Source of the DNA: Trinickia acidisoli
GTDB lineage: Bacteria > Pseudomonadota > Gammaproteobacteria > Burkholderiales > Burkholderiaceae
Reading direction: 5' to 3'
Length of the DNA: 64,000 nt
NCBI RefSeq assembly: GCF_017315725.1
Contig: NZ_JAFLRG010000001.1
Span: 930,001 to 994,000 of the forward strand
The notes under the pieces were generated by a model. It searched no databases and was not told where the DNA came from. It worked only from the letters and a program-made list of their open reading frames with translations. The translations under genes were made by a program, and so were the position numbers. This document shows, piece by piece, positions 1 to 7,940 of the stretch. Each line of letters starts with the position of its first letter. Position 1 is the first letter of the stretch.

Positions 1-855
1 GGCTTTCTTCGGTTCGAACAAGGGGCCTTGGACGAAGCGGGCGCCGAACTGTTGCAGCGTGTCGAACTGCGCCTCGTTCGAGACGCGATCGAAAATCAGC
101 GGGATGCCGAGCCGATTGGCGTAGCCGAGCAGCGGCTTGGCCATCGCGTCGCGCAGCACGGCCCCGCCGTCGATCTTGATGAAGTCGAGCCGGGCCATCT
201 CGGAGATCGACAGGATGTGTCCCGCATTGGGCAGATTGCCCGCCACCTTGAAGCCGTAGCGCTGGTAGCTGTTGACGAGATGGCCGAGAAACGTGCGGTG
301 CGCGACGGCCGCGCTCGGCAGCTCGATGATCACGCGTGCCGGGCTGAGCCCGAACGATATCAGCACCGATGAGAAGTGCTGCCCGTGGTCGTACTTCACG
401 CTTTTGAGCAACCGTTCGTGGACGCGCAGGAACAGCATGCCGTGACGCTGGGCGCCGAAGAAGTTGATCGCATGCAGCGTGCGCGCCAAGCGATCGAGCA
501 CGACGAGCTCGCGGTCGTCGGCAACGGTGTCGAACGGGTCGAAGGCCGTGCCGTCCGCCCGCTCCGTCAATGCTTGGAATCCGAGTTCGTCGCCGAAGCG
601 GTCGGCCTGCTCGGGCGAGCTCCAAAGCGTCTGCATGCCGCTCATGCTCACGTCGAAGATCGACTGGTAAGCGGTTTGCAGCCGCACGCCCTGAAAGCGG
701 GCAACGGCGATCCCCTCGCATTCGTCGAGCGATACATGCTCGCGCAAAGCGGGGTGATCGGCGGCTCGCACAACGAGCTCGGGAATGGTCGGCGGGATCA
801 TCGGGGAGAAAGAGGCACGCAGCGACGATAGTAACAGGCTGCGCGTCATCGGCAT
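1..855 (-). CDS. Degenerate EAL-domain protein (partial, C-terminus outside window)
   Basis: Reading the minus strand from an ATG at 855 gives about 285 codons without a stop before the window edge. The sequence has EAL-family landmarks: AYQSIFD near the start of the domain, a VIIELP strand, MARLDFIKIDGG (the conserved D-x-x-KID strand) and a late FVQGPLFEP strand. The defining E-A-L motif is not visible, so c-di-GMP hydrolysis is doubtful and a ligand-binding or scaffold role is more likely. The start is uncertain: in-frame ATGs lie at 855, 849 and 801, none with a strong ribosome binding site. The gene is divergent from the homogentisate operon across an AT-rich region. Confidence 0.8.
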   Translation of the reverse strand, partial: MPMTRSLLLSSLRASFSPMIPPTIPELVVRAADHPALREHVSLDECEGIAVARFQGVRLQTAYQSIFDVSMSGMQTLWSSPEQADRFGDELGFQALTERADGTAFDPFDTVADDRELVVLDRLARTLHAINFFGAQRHGMLFLRVHERLLKSVKYDHGQHFSSVLISFGLSPARVIIELPSAAVAHRTFLGHLVNSYQRYGFKVAGNLPNAGHILSISEMARLDFIKIDGGAVLRDAMAKPLLGYANRLGIPLIFDRVSNEAQFDTLQQFGARFVQGPLFEPKKA

Positions 856-915
856 CAGCGAATTACTTATATCGATAGTGTCCTCGATCGCACCATCGGG
901 GTTTACGTTGATTTA

Positions 916-945
916 ACTATACGTAATCCGTTTTACTATTCGTAA
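916..945. promoter_or_regulatory. Direct repeat in the divergent EAL/hmg intergenic region
   Basis: Two near-identical 11-mers, ACTATACGTAA (916-926) and ACTATTCGTAA (935-945), lie 19 bp apart start to start in an unusually AT-rich stretch between the EAL gene (minus) and the homogentisate operon (plus). Spacing near two helical turns suggests a dimeric regulator site or overlapping promoters. No regulator gene for the operon is in the window. Confidence 0.4.
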
Positions 946-1000
946 ATTCAATTTCGCGACCGATCGTCGCTGCTTGCCGGGCGAGAGGAGGGCCTTGTCG

Positions 1001-1336
1001 ATGACCACGAGCACGGACATGAGTGCGGGCGGCGCTCGCTTGCGGACCGATCCGCGGCTGCCCGATCCCGACGCTTTCTACGAAGCGCTGATCGACATGC
1101 ATCGCGATCTGACCGAAGCGGCGAGCGCGCTCGTCAACGCGAAGCTGATCCTCTTGCTTGCCAATCACATCGGCGACCTCGGCGTATTGCGCGAGGCGAT
1201 GGCATTGGCCCGGCAAGACGTGCCGACCGTCGTTGCGGCTGAAATGCCCGGCGCGCGCACCGAGGATGCCGCTGTCGTTCGTTCCGACGTTCCCTCAGCC
1301 GCCACCCAAAACGTCACACAAAAAAAGGAGACATGA
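1001..1336 (+). CDS. DUF2783-like small protein
   Basis: A 111-residue protein whose middle, [19 protein letters not shown] followed by [17 protein letters not shown], matches my memory of the DUF2783 family. That family usually sits next to flavin-dependent aromatic monooxygenases and is thought to be an accessory protein. The ATG at 1001 is preceded by GAGAGGAG, which favours it over an in-frame ATG at 974. Known members are about 65-70 residues; this one has an extra Ala/Thr-rich tail of about 35 residues. It is the first gene of the run leading to hmgA and fahA, with the next start only 3 bases downstream. No monooxygenase gene is beside it. Confidence 0.65.
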   Translation: MTTSTDMSAGGARLRTDPRLPDPDAFYEALIDMHRDLTEAASALVNAKLILLLANHIGDLGVLREAMALARQDVPTVVAAEMPGARTEDAAVVRSDVPSAATQNVTQKKET

Positions 1337-1339
1337 CCG

Positions 1340-1555
1340 ATGAGCATCGAGGCGGCAGCAGCCGACATCGTCGAAGTCGAGCGCGTACTCGAGAGCACGC
1401 GCCACCCGGCGTTTCATTTCATGCTGCTGACGGCGCTTGCGCTCGTCATCGGTGGCGTCGCGCATGTGCTGCCTTGGTTGCTCGTGGCCGTGTTCGTGCT
1501 CGTGCTTGCCGGCGCGACGCGTGGACGCGGCGCCGGTTCGCCGGCCGCCGCTTGA
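1340..1555 (+). CDS. Small hydrophobic membrane protein
   Basis: A 71-residue protein. The N-terminal 25 residues are polar, then about 35 hydrophobic residues (from [15 protein letters not shown] on) form one long or two short membrane segments, and the tail is short and basic. The AAGGAG at 1325-1330 sits nine bases before the ATG at 1340, so the frame is well supported. An overlapping ATG at 1333 in another frame runs into hmgA but gives Arg/His-rich nonsense. It may be a membrane anchor or partner for the upstream DUF2783-like protein; function unknown. Confidence 0.6.
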   Translation: MSIEAAAADIVEVERVLESTRHPAFHFMLLTALALVIGGVAHVLPWLLVAVFVLVLAGATRGRGAGSPAAA

Positions 1556-1605
1556 TTGCTGCGCCCGCCGCGCATCGCTTTATCGTTTCAACGGAGAACT
1601 ACGTC

Positions 1606-2955
1606 ATGCAGGATGCCTCTCGCCGCGATCCGCAACCCGGCGATCAGTTGGGCTATCAGTCGGGCTTCGCGAATGAATTCGCCACCGAGGCGCTGCCCGG
1701 TGCGCTGCCGGTCGGCCGCAACTCGCCGCAGCGCGCGCCTTACGGGCTTTACGCCGAGCAGCTCTCGGGCACGGCCTTTACGGCGCCGCGCGCCCACAAC
1801 CGCCGCACGTGGCTGTATCGCATCCGGCCCGCGGCCATGCACCGGCCGTTCGAGCCGTTCGTGCCGCGTACGAGCGCCGCGCCGCGACTCGTCGCGAACT
1901 TCGCGGACACGCCGCCCACGCCCCCGAATCAGCTTCGCTGGGACCCGCTCGCGATGCCTAGTGATCCGACCGACTTCGTCGAGGGGCTCGTGACGATGGC
2001 CGGCAATGGCGCGGCCGAGGCCATGTCGGGCTGCGCGATTCACCTGTACGCCGCGAATCGGTCGATGCAGGATCGCTTTTTCTATAACGCCGACGGCGAG
2101 TTGTTGATCGTGCCGCAGGAAGGGCGGTTGCGGATCGCGACGGAAATGGGCGTGCTCGAGTTGGAACCATCCGAGATCGCCGTCGTTCCGCGCGGCGTGC
2201 GTTTCGCGGTGACGCTCGTCGACGGCCGCGCGCGCGGCTATGTCTGCGAAAACTTCGGCGCGCTGCTGCGGCTGCCCGATCTCGGGCCGATCGGCTCGAA
2301 CGGCCTTGCCAATCCGCGCGATTTTTTGACGCCGCATGCCGCCTACGAAGATCGCGAGGGCGCGTTCGAACTTATCGCGAAGCTGAACGGTCGCTTGTGG
2401 CGCGCCGACATCGACCATTCGCCGCTCGACGTCGTCGCCTGGCATGGCAACTACGCGCCGTACAAGTACGACCTGCGCCGCTTCAATACGATCGGCTCGA
2501 TCAGCTACGACCATCCCGATCCGTCGATCTTTCTCGTGCTGCAATCGCCGAGCGATACGCCGGGCGTCGACACGATCGACTTCGTGATCTTCCCGCCGCG
2601 CTGGCTCGCAGCCGAGGATACGTTTCGCCCGCCTTGGTTCCACCGCAACGTCGCGAGCGAGTTCATGGGGCTCGTGCAGGGTGTCTACGACGCCAAGGCG
2701 GAAGGCTTCGTGCCGGGCGGCGCGAGCCTGCACAACTGCATGTCGGGCCACGGTCCCGACGCCGATACGTTCGAGAAGGCTTCGGCGATCGATACGTCCA
2801 AGCCCCAAAAGGTGGCTGCGACGCTCGCGTTCATGTTCGAGACGCGCACGTTGCTCAAGCCGACGCAGTTCGCGCTCGACAGCGCACAACTGCAAGCGAA
2901 TTACTTCGAGTGCTGGCAGGGCCTGAAAAAGCACTTCAACGCGGAGCAACGATGA
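1606..2955 (+). CDS. hmgA: Homogentisate 1,2-dioxygenase
   Basis: This Fe(II) enzyme opens the ring of homogentisate to maleylacetoacetate in the central phenylalanine/tyrosine catabolic pathway. The 449-residue product has the usual family length. It begins [12 protein letters not shown], followed by [20 protein letters not shown], and carries the iron-ligand region [20 protein letters not shown] and the later [12 protein letters not shown]. The ATG at 1606 follows ACGGAGA; an in-frame extension back to 1333 is composed of non-protein-like Arg-rich sequence and is rejected. It overlaps fahA by ATGA, so the two are translationally coupled. The isomerase step (maleylacetoacetate to fumarylacetoacetate) is not encoded here. 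Confidence 0.97.
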   Translation: MQDASRRDPQPGDQLGYQSGFANEFATEALPGALPVGRNSPQRAPYGLYAEQLSGTAFTAPRAHNRRTWLYRIRPAAMHRPFEPFVPRTSAAPRLVANFADTPPTPPNQLRWDPLAMPSDPTDFVEGLVTMAGNGAAEAMSGCAIHLYAANRSMQDRFFYNADGELLIVPQEGRLRIATEMGVLELEPSEIAVVPRGVRFAVTLVDGRARGYVCENFGALLRLPDLGPIGSNGLANPRDFLTPHAAYEDREGAFELIAKLNGRLWRADIDHSPLDVVAWHGNYAPYKYDLRRFNTIGSISYDHPDPSIFLVLQSPSDTPGVDTIDFVIFPPRWLAAEDTFRPPWFHRNVASEFMGLVQGVYDAKAEGFVPGGASLHNCMSGHGPDADTFEKASAIDTSKPQKVAATLAFMFETRTLLKPTQFALDSAQLQANYFECWQGLKKHFNAEQR

Positions 2956-4265
2956 GCATGGCGAGTGATCTGTCGAACCCACTCTTGCAAACGCGCGACC
3001 CCGCCAAGCGTAGCTGGCTCGCCTCGGCAAACGATGCGGCGTGCGATTTCTCGATTCAGAATTTGCCGTTCGGCATCTTCAGCGACCAGCGCAACGGTGC
3101 GCCGCGCGCGGGCGTCGCGATCGGCGATGCGATCGTCGATCTGGCCGCTTTGCGCGTTGCCGGCCTTCTTGCGCTCGATGCCGATGACGATGTGTTTTCG
3201 CGTCCGTCGCTCAACGCGTTCGTCGCGCTCGGACGCGATGTGTGGCGCAGCGTGCGGGTCCAATTGAGCGCGCTGCTCGATGCCGCGTGCTCGACGCTGC
3301 GCGACGATGCGGCGTTGCGCGCGCGCGTGCTCGTGCCCATGAGCGACGCGGCGATGCATTTGCCCGTCGATATTCCCGGCTACACCGATTTCTATTCGTC
3401 GAAGGAGCATGCGACGAACGTCGGTACGATGTTTCGCGACCCGAAGAATGCGCTGTTGCCGAATTGGTCGGAGATGCCGATCGGTTATAACGGGCGCGCG
3501 TCGTCGGTGGTCGTCAGCGGCACGCCCGTGTGCCGGCCGATGGGGCAGTTGAAGCTGCCCGATCAGGACCGGCCGATCTACGGCGCGTGCCGCAAGCTCG
3601 ACATCGAGCTCGAGACAGGCTTCATCGTCGGGCGCGGCAATGCGCTCGGCGAGCCGATTGCCTGCGCGCAGGCCGAGGACCACATCTTCGGTATGGTGCT
3701 GCTCAACGATTGGAGCGCGCGCGATATTCAGCAGTGGGAATACGTGCCGCTCGGTCCGTTCAACGCGAAGACGTTCGCGACGACGATCTCGCCGTGGATC
3801 GTGACGCTCGATGCGCTCGAACCGTTCCGCGTCGCGCAGCCCGAGCAAACGCCGGAGCCGTTGCCGTATTTGCGGCACACGGGCGACCATGCATTCGATC
3901 TCGCGCTCGAAGTGCGGCTGCGGCCCGAAGGCGCCGATGCGGCAACGACGATCGCGCGCACGAACTTCAAGCAGATGTACTGGACGATGGCGCAGCAGCT
4001 CGCGCATCACACCGTCTCGGGTTGCAACACGCGCGTGGGCGACCTGATGGGCTCGGGCACGATCAGCGGGGCGGCGCCCGATTCGTTCGGCTCGTTGCTC
4101 GAACTCACCTGGAACGGCGCGCGGCCGCTCGCGCTCGAGGGGGGCGGTGCGCGCACGTTCATCGTCGACGGCGACGAGCTGACGCTCGCGGGCTGGTGCC
4201 AAGGCGACGGGTATCGCGTCGGCTTCGGCACGTGCGTCGGCAAGATCCTGCCGGCGCGCGGCTGA
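2952..4265 (+). CDS. fahA: Fumarylacetoacetase
   Basis: Hydrolyses fumarylacetoacetate to fumarate and acetoacetate, the last step of tyrosine breakdown. The 437-residue length fits the family. The N-terminal SH3-like domain ([20 protein letters not shown]) is followed by the catalytic barrel, with the conserved [19 protein letters not shown] segment holding the metal-binding Asp and general-base His, and [20 protein letters not shown] and GSGTISG further on. The ATG at 2952 overlaps the hmgA stop; MASD at 2958 is a second possible start. The downstream gene is convergent, so this ends the operon. Confidence 0.96.
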   Translation: MSMASDLSNPLLQTRDPAKRSWLASANDAACDFSIQNLPFGIFSDQRNGAPRAGVAIGDAIVDLAALRVAGLLALDADDDVFSRPSLNAFVALGRDVWRSVRVQLSALLDAACSTLRDDAALRARVLVPMSDAAMHLPVDIPGYTDFYSSKEHATNVGTMFRDPKNALLPNWSEMPIGYNGRASSVVVSGTPVCRPMGQLKLPDQDRPIYGACRKLDIELETGFIVGRGNALGEPIACAQAEDHIFGMVLLNDWSARDIQQWEYVPLGPFNAKTFATTISPWIVTLDALEPFRVAQPEQTPEPLPYLRHTGDHAFDLALEVRLRPEGADAATTIARTNFKQMYWTMAQQLAHHTVSGCNTRVGDLMGSGTISGAAPDSFGSLLELTWNGARPLALEGGGARTFIVDGDELTLAGWCQGDGYRVGFGTCVGKILPARG

Positions 4266-4352
4266 CGGACTCGACCGACGTCGTACGGCGGTCGCGCGGG
4301 TTTAGGGTGCGGCTTTCGGCCCGCGCGGGCCGTGGGCGGGCTGGGCCGAGGG

Positions 4353-5174
4353 CTACGGCTGGCTGGTCCCGCCGTCGTCCGCCGGTTCGCCATGACGCCC
4401 AGCCCCCGCGGCAAAGCGCGCCGCGCCGGCGACGCCTTCGTCGAACACCGCGCGATAGCCGCCGGCGCCTTCGCGGCGTAGCGCTTCGGCGAAGTCGTCC
4501 AACGAGCTGTTTTCGATGGCGGAGCGGCGGTCGGCGAGGAGCGCCGCTTGAGGAAAGGCCGCCAACCGTGCGGCCAGTGCTTCGGCCGCTTCTCTCGCCA
4601 TGCCCTTCGGCACGACGCGATTGGCAAGGCCGATCGCGAGCGCCTCCGGGGCAGCCACGGCCCGCCCCGTCAAAATCAAGTCGAGCGCGCGCGAAAGGCC
4701 GATCAGACGGGGCAGCCGAATCGTGCCGCCGTCGATGAGCGGCACGCCGAAACGCCGGCAAAACACGCCGAGAACGGCGTCTTCCTCCATCACGCGCAAA
4801 TCGCACATCGCCGCGAGCTCCAAGCCGCCGGCGACGGCATGGCCGGCGATCGCCGCGACGACAGGCTTGCGAAGCGCCATCCGCGTCGGGCCCATCGGGC
4901 CCGGCCCTCTACCGTCGGGGCGAACGGCGTTGCGGCGGTTTTCAATGCCCATGGCCGTCAAGTCGGCCCCCGCGCAGAACGTGCCGCCCGCGCCGAACAG
5001 GACGCCGGCGCGCCATGCCGCCTCGGCTTCGAAGCGCTCGAACGCGGCGGCCAGCGCGGCGGCGGTCGGACCGTCGACGGCATTCTTGCAATGCGGCCGA
5101 TCGAGCACGATCGTTGCGACACCCTCGGTGAACGCCTCGATCCGAACGTGCGGGCTTAAGCTCTCTACCGTCAT
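4353..5174 (-). CDS. Enoyl-CoA hydratase/isomerase family protein (crotonase)
   Basis: A 273-residue crotonase-fold protein acting on an unknown acyl-CoA. It shows the oxyanion-hole segments GAGGTFCAGADL and IAGHAVAGGLELAAMCDL. At the position where enoyl-CoA hydratases carry a catalytic Glu, this protein reads PLIDGGTIRLPRLIG, so the exact reaction cannot be inferred. The ATG at 5174 is preceded by AAGGAGG. Translation further upstream (to 5324) is possible but unnecessary. It is convergent with fahA and transcribed alone. Confidence 0.88.
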   Translation of the reverse strand: MTVESLSPHVRIEAFTEGVATIVLDRPHCKNAVDGPTAAALAAAFERFEAEAAWRAGVLFGAGGTFCAGADLTAMGIENRRNAVRPDGRGPGPMGPTRMALRKPVVAAIAGHAVAGGLELAAMCDLRVMEEDAVLGVFCRRFGVPLIDGGTIRLPRLIGLSRALDLILTGRAVAAPEALAIGLANRVVPKGMAREAAEALAARLAAFPQAALLADRRSAIENSSLDDFAEALRREGAGGYRAVFDEGVAGAARFAAGAGRHGEPADDGGTSQP

Positions 5175-5337
5175 CGGTCCTCCTTCGTAGGACAGATCCG
5201 AGAGAAAATCAGACGAAACTGTCGCATCCGTCACATTTTTGTCATGATCGGACGATAGCCTTCGCGGTTTCCTCGGCGAAACGACCGCCGGGGACCGGCC
5301 AGGCCGCGCCGGGCGTTCCAACAATCATACGTTCGTC

Positions 5338-5859
5338 ATGCCAACATCCGCATCCATCCGTGCGGTTTCTCTCGCTCCTTCGACCGGTCGCGGTCCGGTT
5401 TGGCTCGTCCCGATTCCCGCTCACCCGTACTACGACCACGTGCGTCTGAGGCGCATCTTCGAAGACGACCAGAGCCGTCATCGCGTCGTCGTCGTCGATG
5501 CATGCAAGCTGCTCGAATGCGCCGCGCGCGACGACACCGATTACGTGCTGCCGCCCGTCGGCGATTGGCACAGCGGTAAGGTAAAGGGCATTCGCGACTT
5601 TCTCGATCCGGACAACGAACGCATTCCGGCGATGCCTTACGTGACGATCGAGACACGCCGCGTGCGTGGGCTGCTCGGCTTGCTCGGGCTCAAGCGGGAA
5701 GGTGTCGTGGCCTTTCGTAACGGCCAGCACCGGGCGCGCTATTTGGCGCACGCGGGTGCGGCCGCGTTTCCCGTGGAAGTGCACGAGCGGGAGGCGGCGT
5801 TGCTAGCTAGCCTGTGTGGATATGTTGAGTTGTCCGCCGCTGACGACGCACGGGGGTAA
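5338..5859 (+). CDS. Conserved protein resembling plasmid fertility inhibition factors
   Basis: A 173-residue soluble protein. Recognisable parts are VWLVPIPAHPYYDHVRL, a central VVVVDACKLLECAA, and near the end FRNGQHRARYLAHAGA followed by FPVEVHEREAALL. This combination, especially the NG-x-HR-x-RYL-x-x-AG motif, matches my memory of the FiwA-type plasmid fertility inhibition factor family, which is also found on beta-proteobacterial chromosomes. There are no conjugation genes in the window, so a role in blocking plasmid transfer is only a possibility. It is divergent from the crotonase gene. Confidence 0.6.
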   Translation: MPTSASIRAVSLAPSTGRGPVWLVPIPAHPYYDHVRLRRIFEDDQSRHRVVVVDACKLLECAARDDTDYVLPPVGDWHSGKVKGIRDFLDPDNERIPAMPYVTIETRRVRGLLGLLGLKREGVVAFRNGQHRARYLAHAGAAAFPVEVHEREAALLASLCGYVELSAADDARG

Positions 5860-6025
5860 GACCAGCCCGGATCGGCCCGGCCGGCGCCGCAATCGGTCGA
5901 AAATACTTGCGGACGTCCCAAAATGGGGCAATGATCGGGATTCGCGTCGCCGCACCGCACCATTGCGGCCGAGCGCGGCGCCCATGCGCGACTTCCTTTC
6001 CCGAACCGCCTTCACGCATAGCCCA

Positions 6026-7243
6026 ATGTCCAGCACCGAGCCCTCCATCCCTTGTCCCGACGTCGTGTCGCTCGACGCGATCCTCCCCGAAGAACCGCTG
6101 TTGATGATGGGCGCCGGCCCGGTGCCGATTCCGGCCGCCGTTGCCAAGGCGAACGCGATCGTCATCAATCACCTCGGGGCGACGATGTCGAAGGTGATCG
6201 GGCAGGTGAAGGAGATGGCGCGCTACGTTTTCCAGACGCGCTCGAAGTGGGTTCTGGGCGTGGCCGGCCCCGGCTCGGCGGCGATGGAAATGGCGATTTC
6301 CAATCTCGCATGGTCCGGCACGCGCGTGCTCTCGATCAAGAACGGCTTTTTCAGCGCGCGGATGGCCGAAATGGCCCGGCGCTGCGGCGCACAGGTGGCG
6401 ACGCTCGACGTGCCCGACGGCGCCGTGGCGAGTCTTGCCGACATCGCCGAGGCGCTTGCGCGCGAGCAGCCCGAGGTGGTGACCATCGTGCAAGGCGAGA
6501 CCTCGAATACCGTCTGGAATCATCAACTCAAAGAGATCGCGGCGCTCGCGAAGGCGGCCGGCGCGCTCGTCGTCGTCGATGCCGTTTGCACGCTGAGCAC
6601 GATGCCGCTCGAGATGGACGCCTGGGGCATCGACGCCGTGATTACGGGCGGGCAAAAGGGTTTGTCGTCGATTCCGGGCGTCTCGCTGGTCGCGTTTTCG
6701 GACGCGGCTTGGCACCGCATGAAGACGCGTGCACAGCCGAACGCCCATTGGTGCCTCGACGCCTCGCTCGCCGAAAATTTTTGGCACAACGCCGGCTATC
6801 ACTACACGGCGCCCGTCTCTGGCGTGCTCGCCTTGCACGAGGCACTGCGGCTCGTCTGCGCCGAGACCCTCGAAAAACGCTTCGCTCGCCATCTCAAGTG
6901 TTCGCTCGCGCTGCAAGCGGGGGTCTCGGCGATGGGGCTCTCGCTGTTCGCGCCCGAGCCGTGCCGGCTGAACTCGGTCATCGGCATCTCGATGCCCGAA
7001 GCGCTGAGCCCTGCCGACGTGTGTGGCCACATCTCGCGCCATCACCAGGTGGAAATCGCGGGCTCGTTCGGTTTGCCGATCGTGCGCATCGGGCAGATGG
7101 GCGAGCAGTGCCGCGAGCACAACCTCTTTCGCACGCTGCACGCGCTCGGCCGCACGATGCTCGAACTCGGCGCGCGCATCGACTTGCCGGCCGGCGTCGC
7201 GGCGCTCGAGCAATCGCTGTCGGGAAACGCGCGCGGACGCTGA
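6026..7243 (+). CDS. Class V PLP aminotransferase (alanine/serine-glyoxylate type)
   Basis: A 405-residue fold-type I PLP enzyme of the serine-pyruvate/alanine-glyoxylate aminotransferase group. It has LLMMGAGPVPIPAAV at the N-terminus, GPGSAAMEMAISNL, VVVVDAVCTLSTMPLEMDAWGID (the cofactor Asp region) and VITGGQKGLSSIPG with the lysine expected to form the Schiff base. The start is uncertain: the ATG at 6026 and one at 5984 are both in frame without a clear ribosome binding site, and a longer reading back to 5816 is Arg-rich and unlikely. The substrate pair cannot be deduced. It stands alone, convergent with the next gene. Confidence 0.9.
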   Translation: MSSTEPSIPCPDVVSLDAILPEEPLLMMGAGPVPIPAAVAKANAIVINHLGATMSKVIGQVKEMARYVFQTRSKWVLGVAGPGSAAMEMAISNLAWSGTRVLSIKNGFFSARMAEMARRCGAQVATLDVPDGAVASLADIAEALAREQPEVVTIVQGETSNTVWNHQLKEIAALAKAAGALVVVDAVCTLSTMPLEMDAWGIDAVITGGQKGLSSIPGVSLVAFSDAAWHRMKTRAQPNAHWCLDASLAENFWHNAGYHYTAPVSGVLALHEALRLVCAETLEKRFARHLKCSLALQAGVSAMGLSLFAPEPCRLNSVIGISMPEALSPADVCGHISRHHQVEIAGSFGLPIVRIGQMGEQCREHNLFRTLHALGRTMLELGARIDLPAGVAALEQSLSGNARGR

Positions 7244-7267
7244 GCCAAGCGGTGCGGCTCATCGCCC

Positions 7268-7927
7268 TCACGCTAGTGCGAGCAGCGCCGCGCCTGTCAC
7301 CGCGAGCGCGCCCGACCAGATCCAGTCGAAGTTGATCCACCCGCGCCGCAACATGCCGAGGCCGAGGTACTCATAGGCGGCGAAGGCGATCGTCGCACTC
7401 GTGGCCGACGCCACGAGCGTATGCACGAGCGTGACGAGCGCCGCGGGGCCGAGCGTGCCCGCCATGCCGGCGACGCCCGCTTTGGCCGCAGCGCCGCAAA
7501 TCGGCATCAGCGCCGGCACGAGCATGAGCCCCGCGCCATGCACGGTGGCGGTGGCCGCCGACCATAGCGCGAGCCCCACGAAGCCGGCCGTCATGCCGAC
7601 GCGCACGCGATGCCGATGGCCGTACAGCAGGTGATAGGTGGCCCATCCGAGCAATACGATTCCGCCCGCGAGCCTGAATGAGGCGGCGTGCACCTCGAGT
7701 CCCAGCGCGAGGGCCGACGAGGTCACGGCGAAGATCGACGCGGCATGACCGAGCGCGAGCGGCGGCAGCGCCGCGGCTAGCGCCGTGCGGCTGTTGCGCT
7801 GCAATCCCAAGGCCGTGGCGAACAGCCAGCCCATCGCCGGATTGACGCCGTGAAAGACGCCGCTGCCGACGACGGCGAGCCAGCCGGCTGCGGTGGCGCC
7901 CGCGCTCGCGTTCGAGATCCAATTCAT
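7268..7927 (-). CDS. Multi-spanning membrane protein next to methanethiol oxidase
   Basis: A 219-residue integral membrane protein with about six hydrophobic segments. Histidines recur at or near membrane edges: FHGVNPAMGW, ALGHAASI, YHLLYGHRHRVRV, ATVHGAGLML and LVHTLVAS. This pattern resembles metal transport permeases (NiCoT/RcnA or UreH-like), but I do not recognise the exact family. The start at 7927 lies 13 bases past the stop of the methanethiol oxidase gene in the same direction, so the two form an operon. Since SBP56/methanethiol oxidases are thought to be copper enzymes, metal delivery is an attractive but unproven role. Confidence 0.75.
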   Translation of the reverse strand: MNWISNASAGATAAGWLAVVGSGVFHGVNPAMGWLFATALGLQRNSRTALAAALPPLALGHAASIFAVTSSALALGLEVHAASFRLAGGIVLLGWATYHLLYGHRHRVRVGMTAGFVGLALWSAATATVHGAGLMLVPALMPICGAAAKAGVAGMAGTLGPAALVTLVHTLVASATSATIAFAAYEYLGLGMLRRGWINFDWIWSGALAVTGAALLALA

Positions 7928-7940
7928 CGCTTCGGCGCGC

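Noticed and set aside
1333..1605. In-frame N-terminal extension of hmgA back to an ATG at 1333
   Set aside because: The extension is Arg/His-rich with no relation to the family, overlaps a well-supported small gene in another frame, and the ATG at 1606 has its own ribosome binding site.
4266..4352. GGCCCGCGCGGGCC palindrome between fahA and the crotonase gene as a terminator
   Set aside because: A perfect palindrome without a loop and without a T-run; not convincing as a hairpin terminator.
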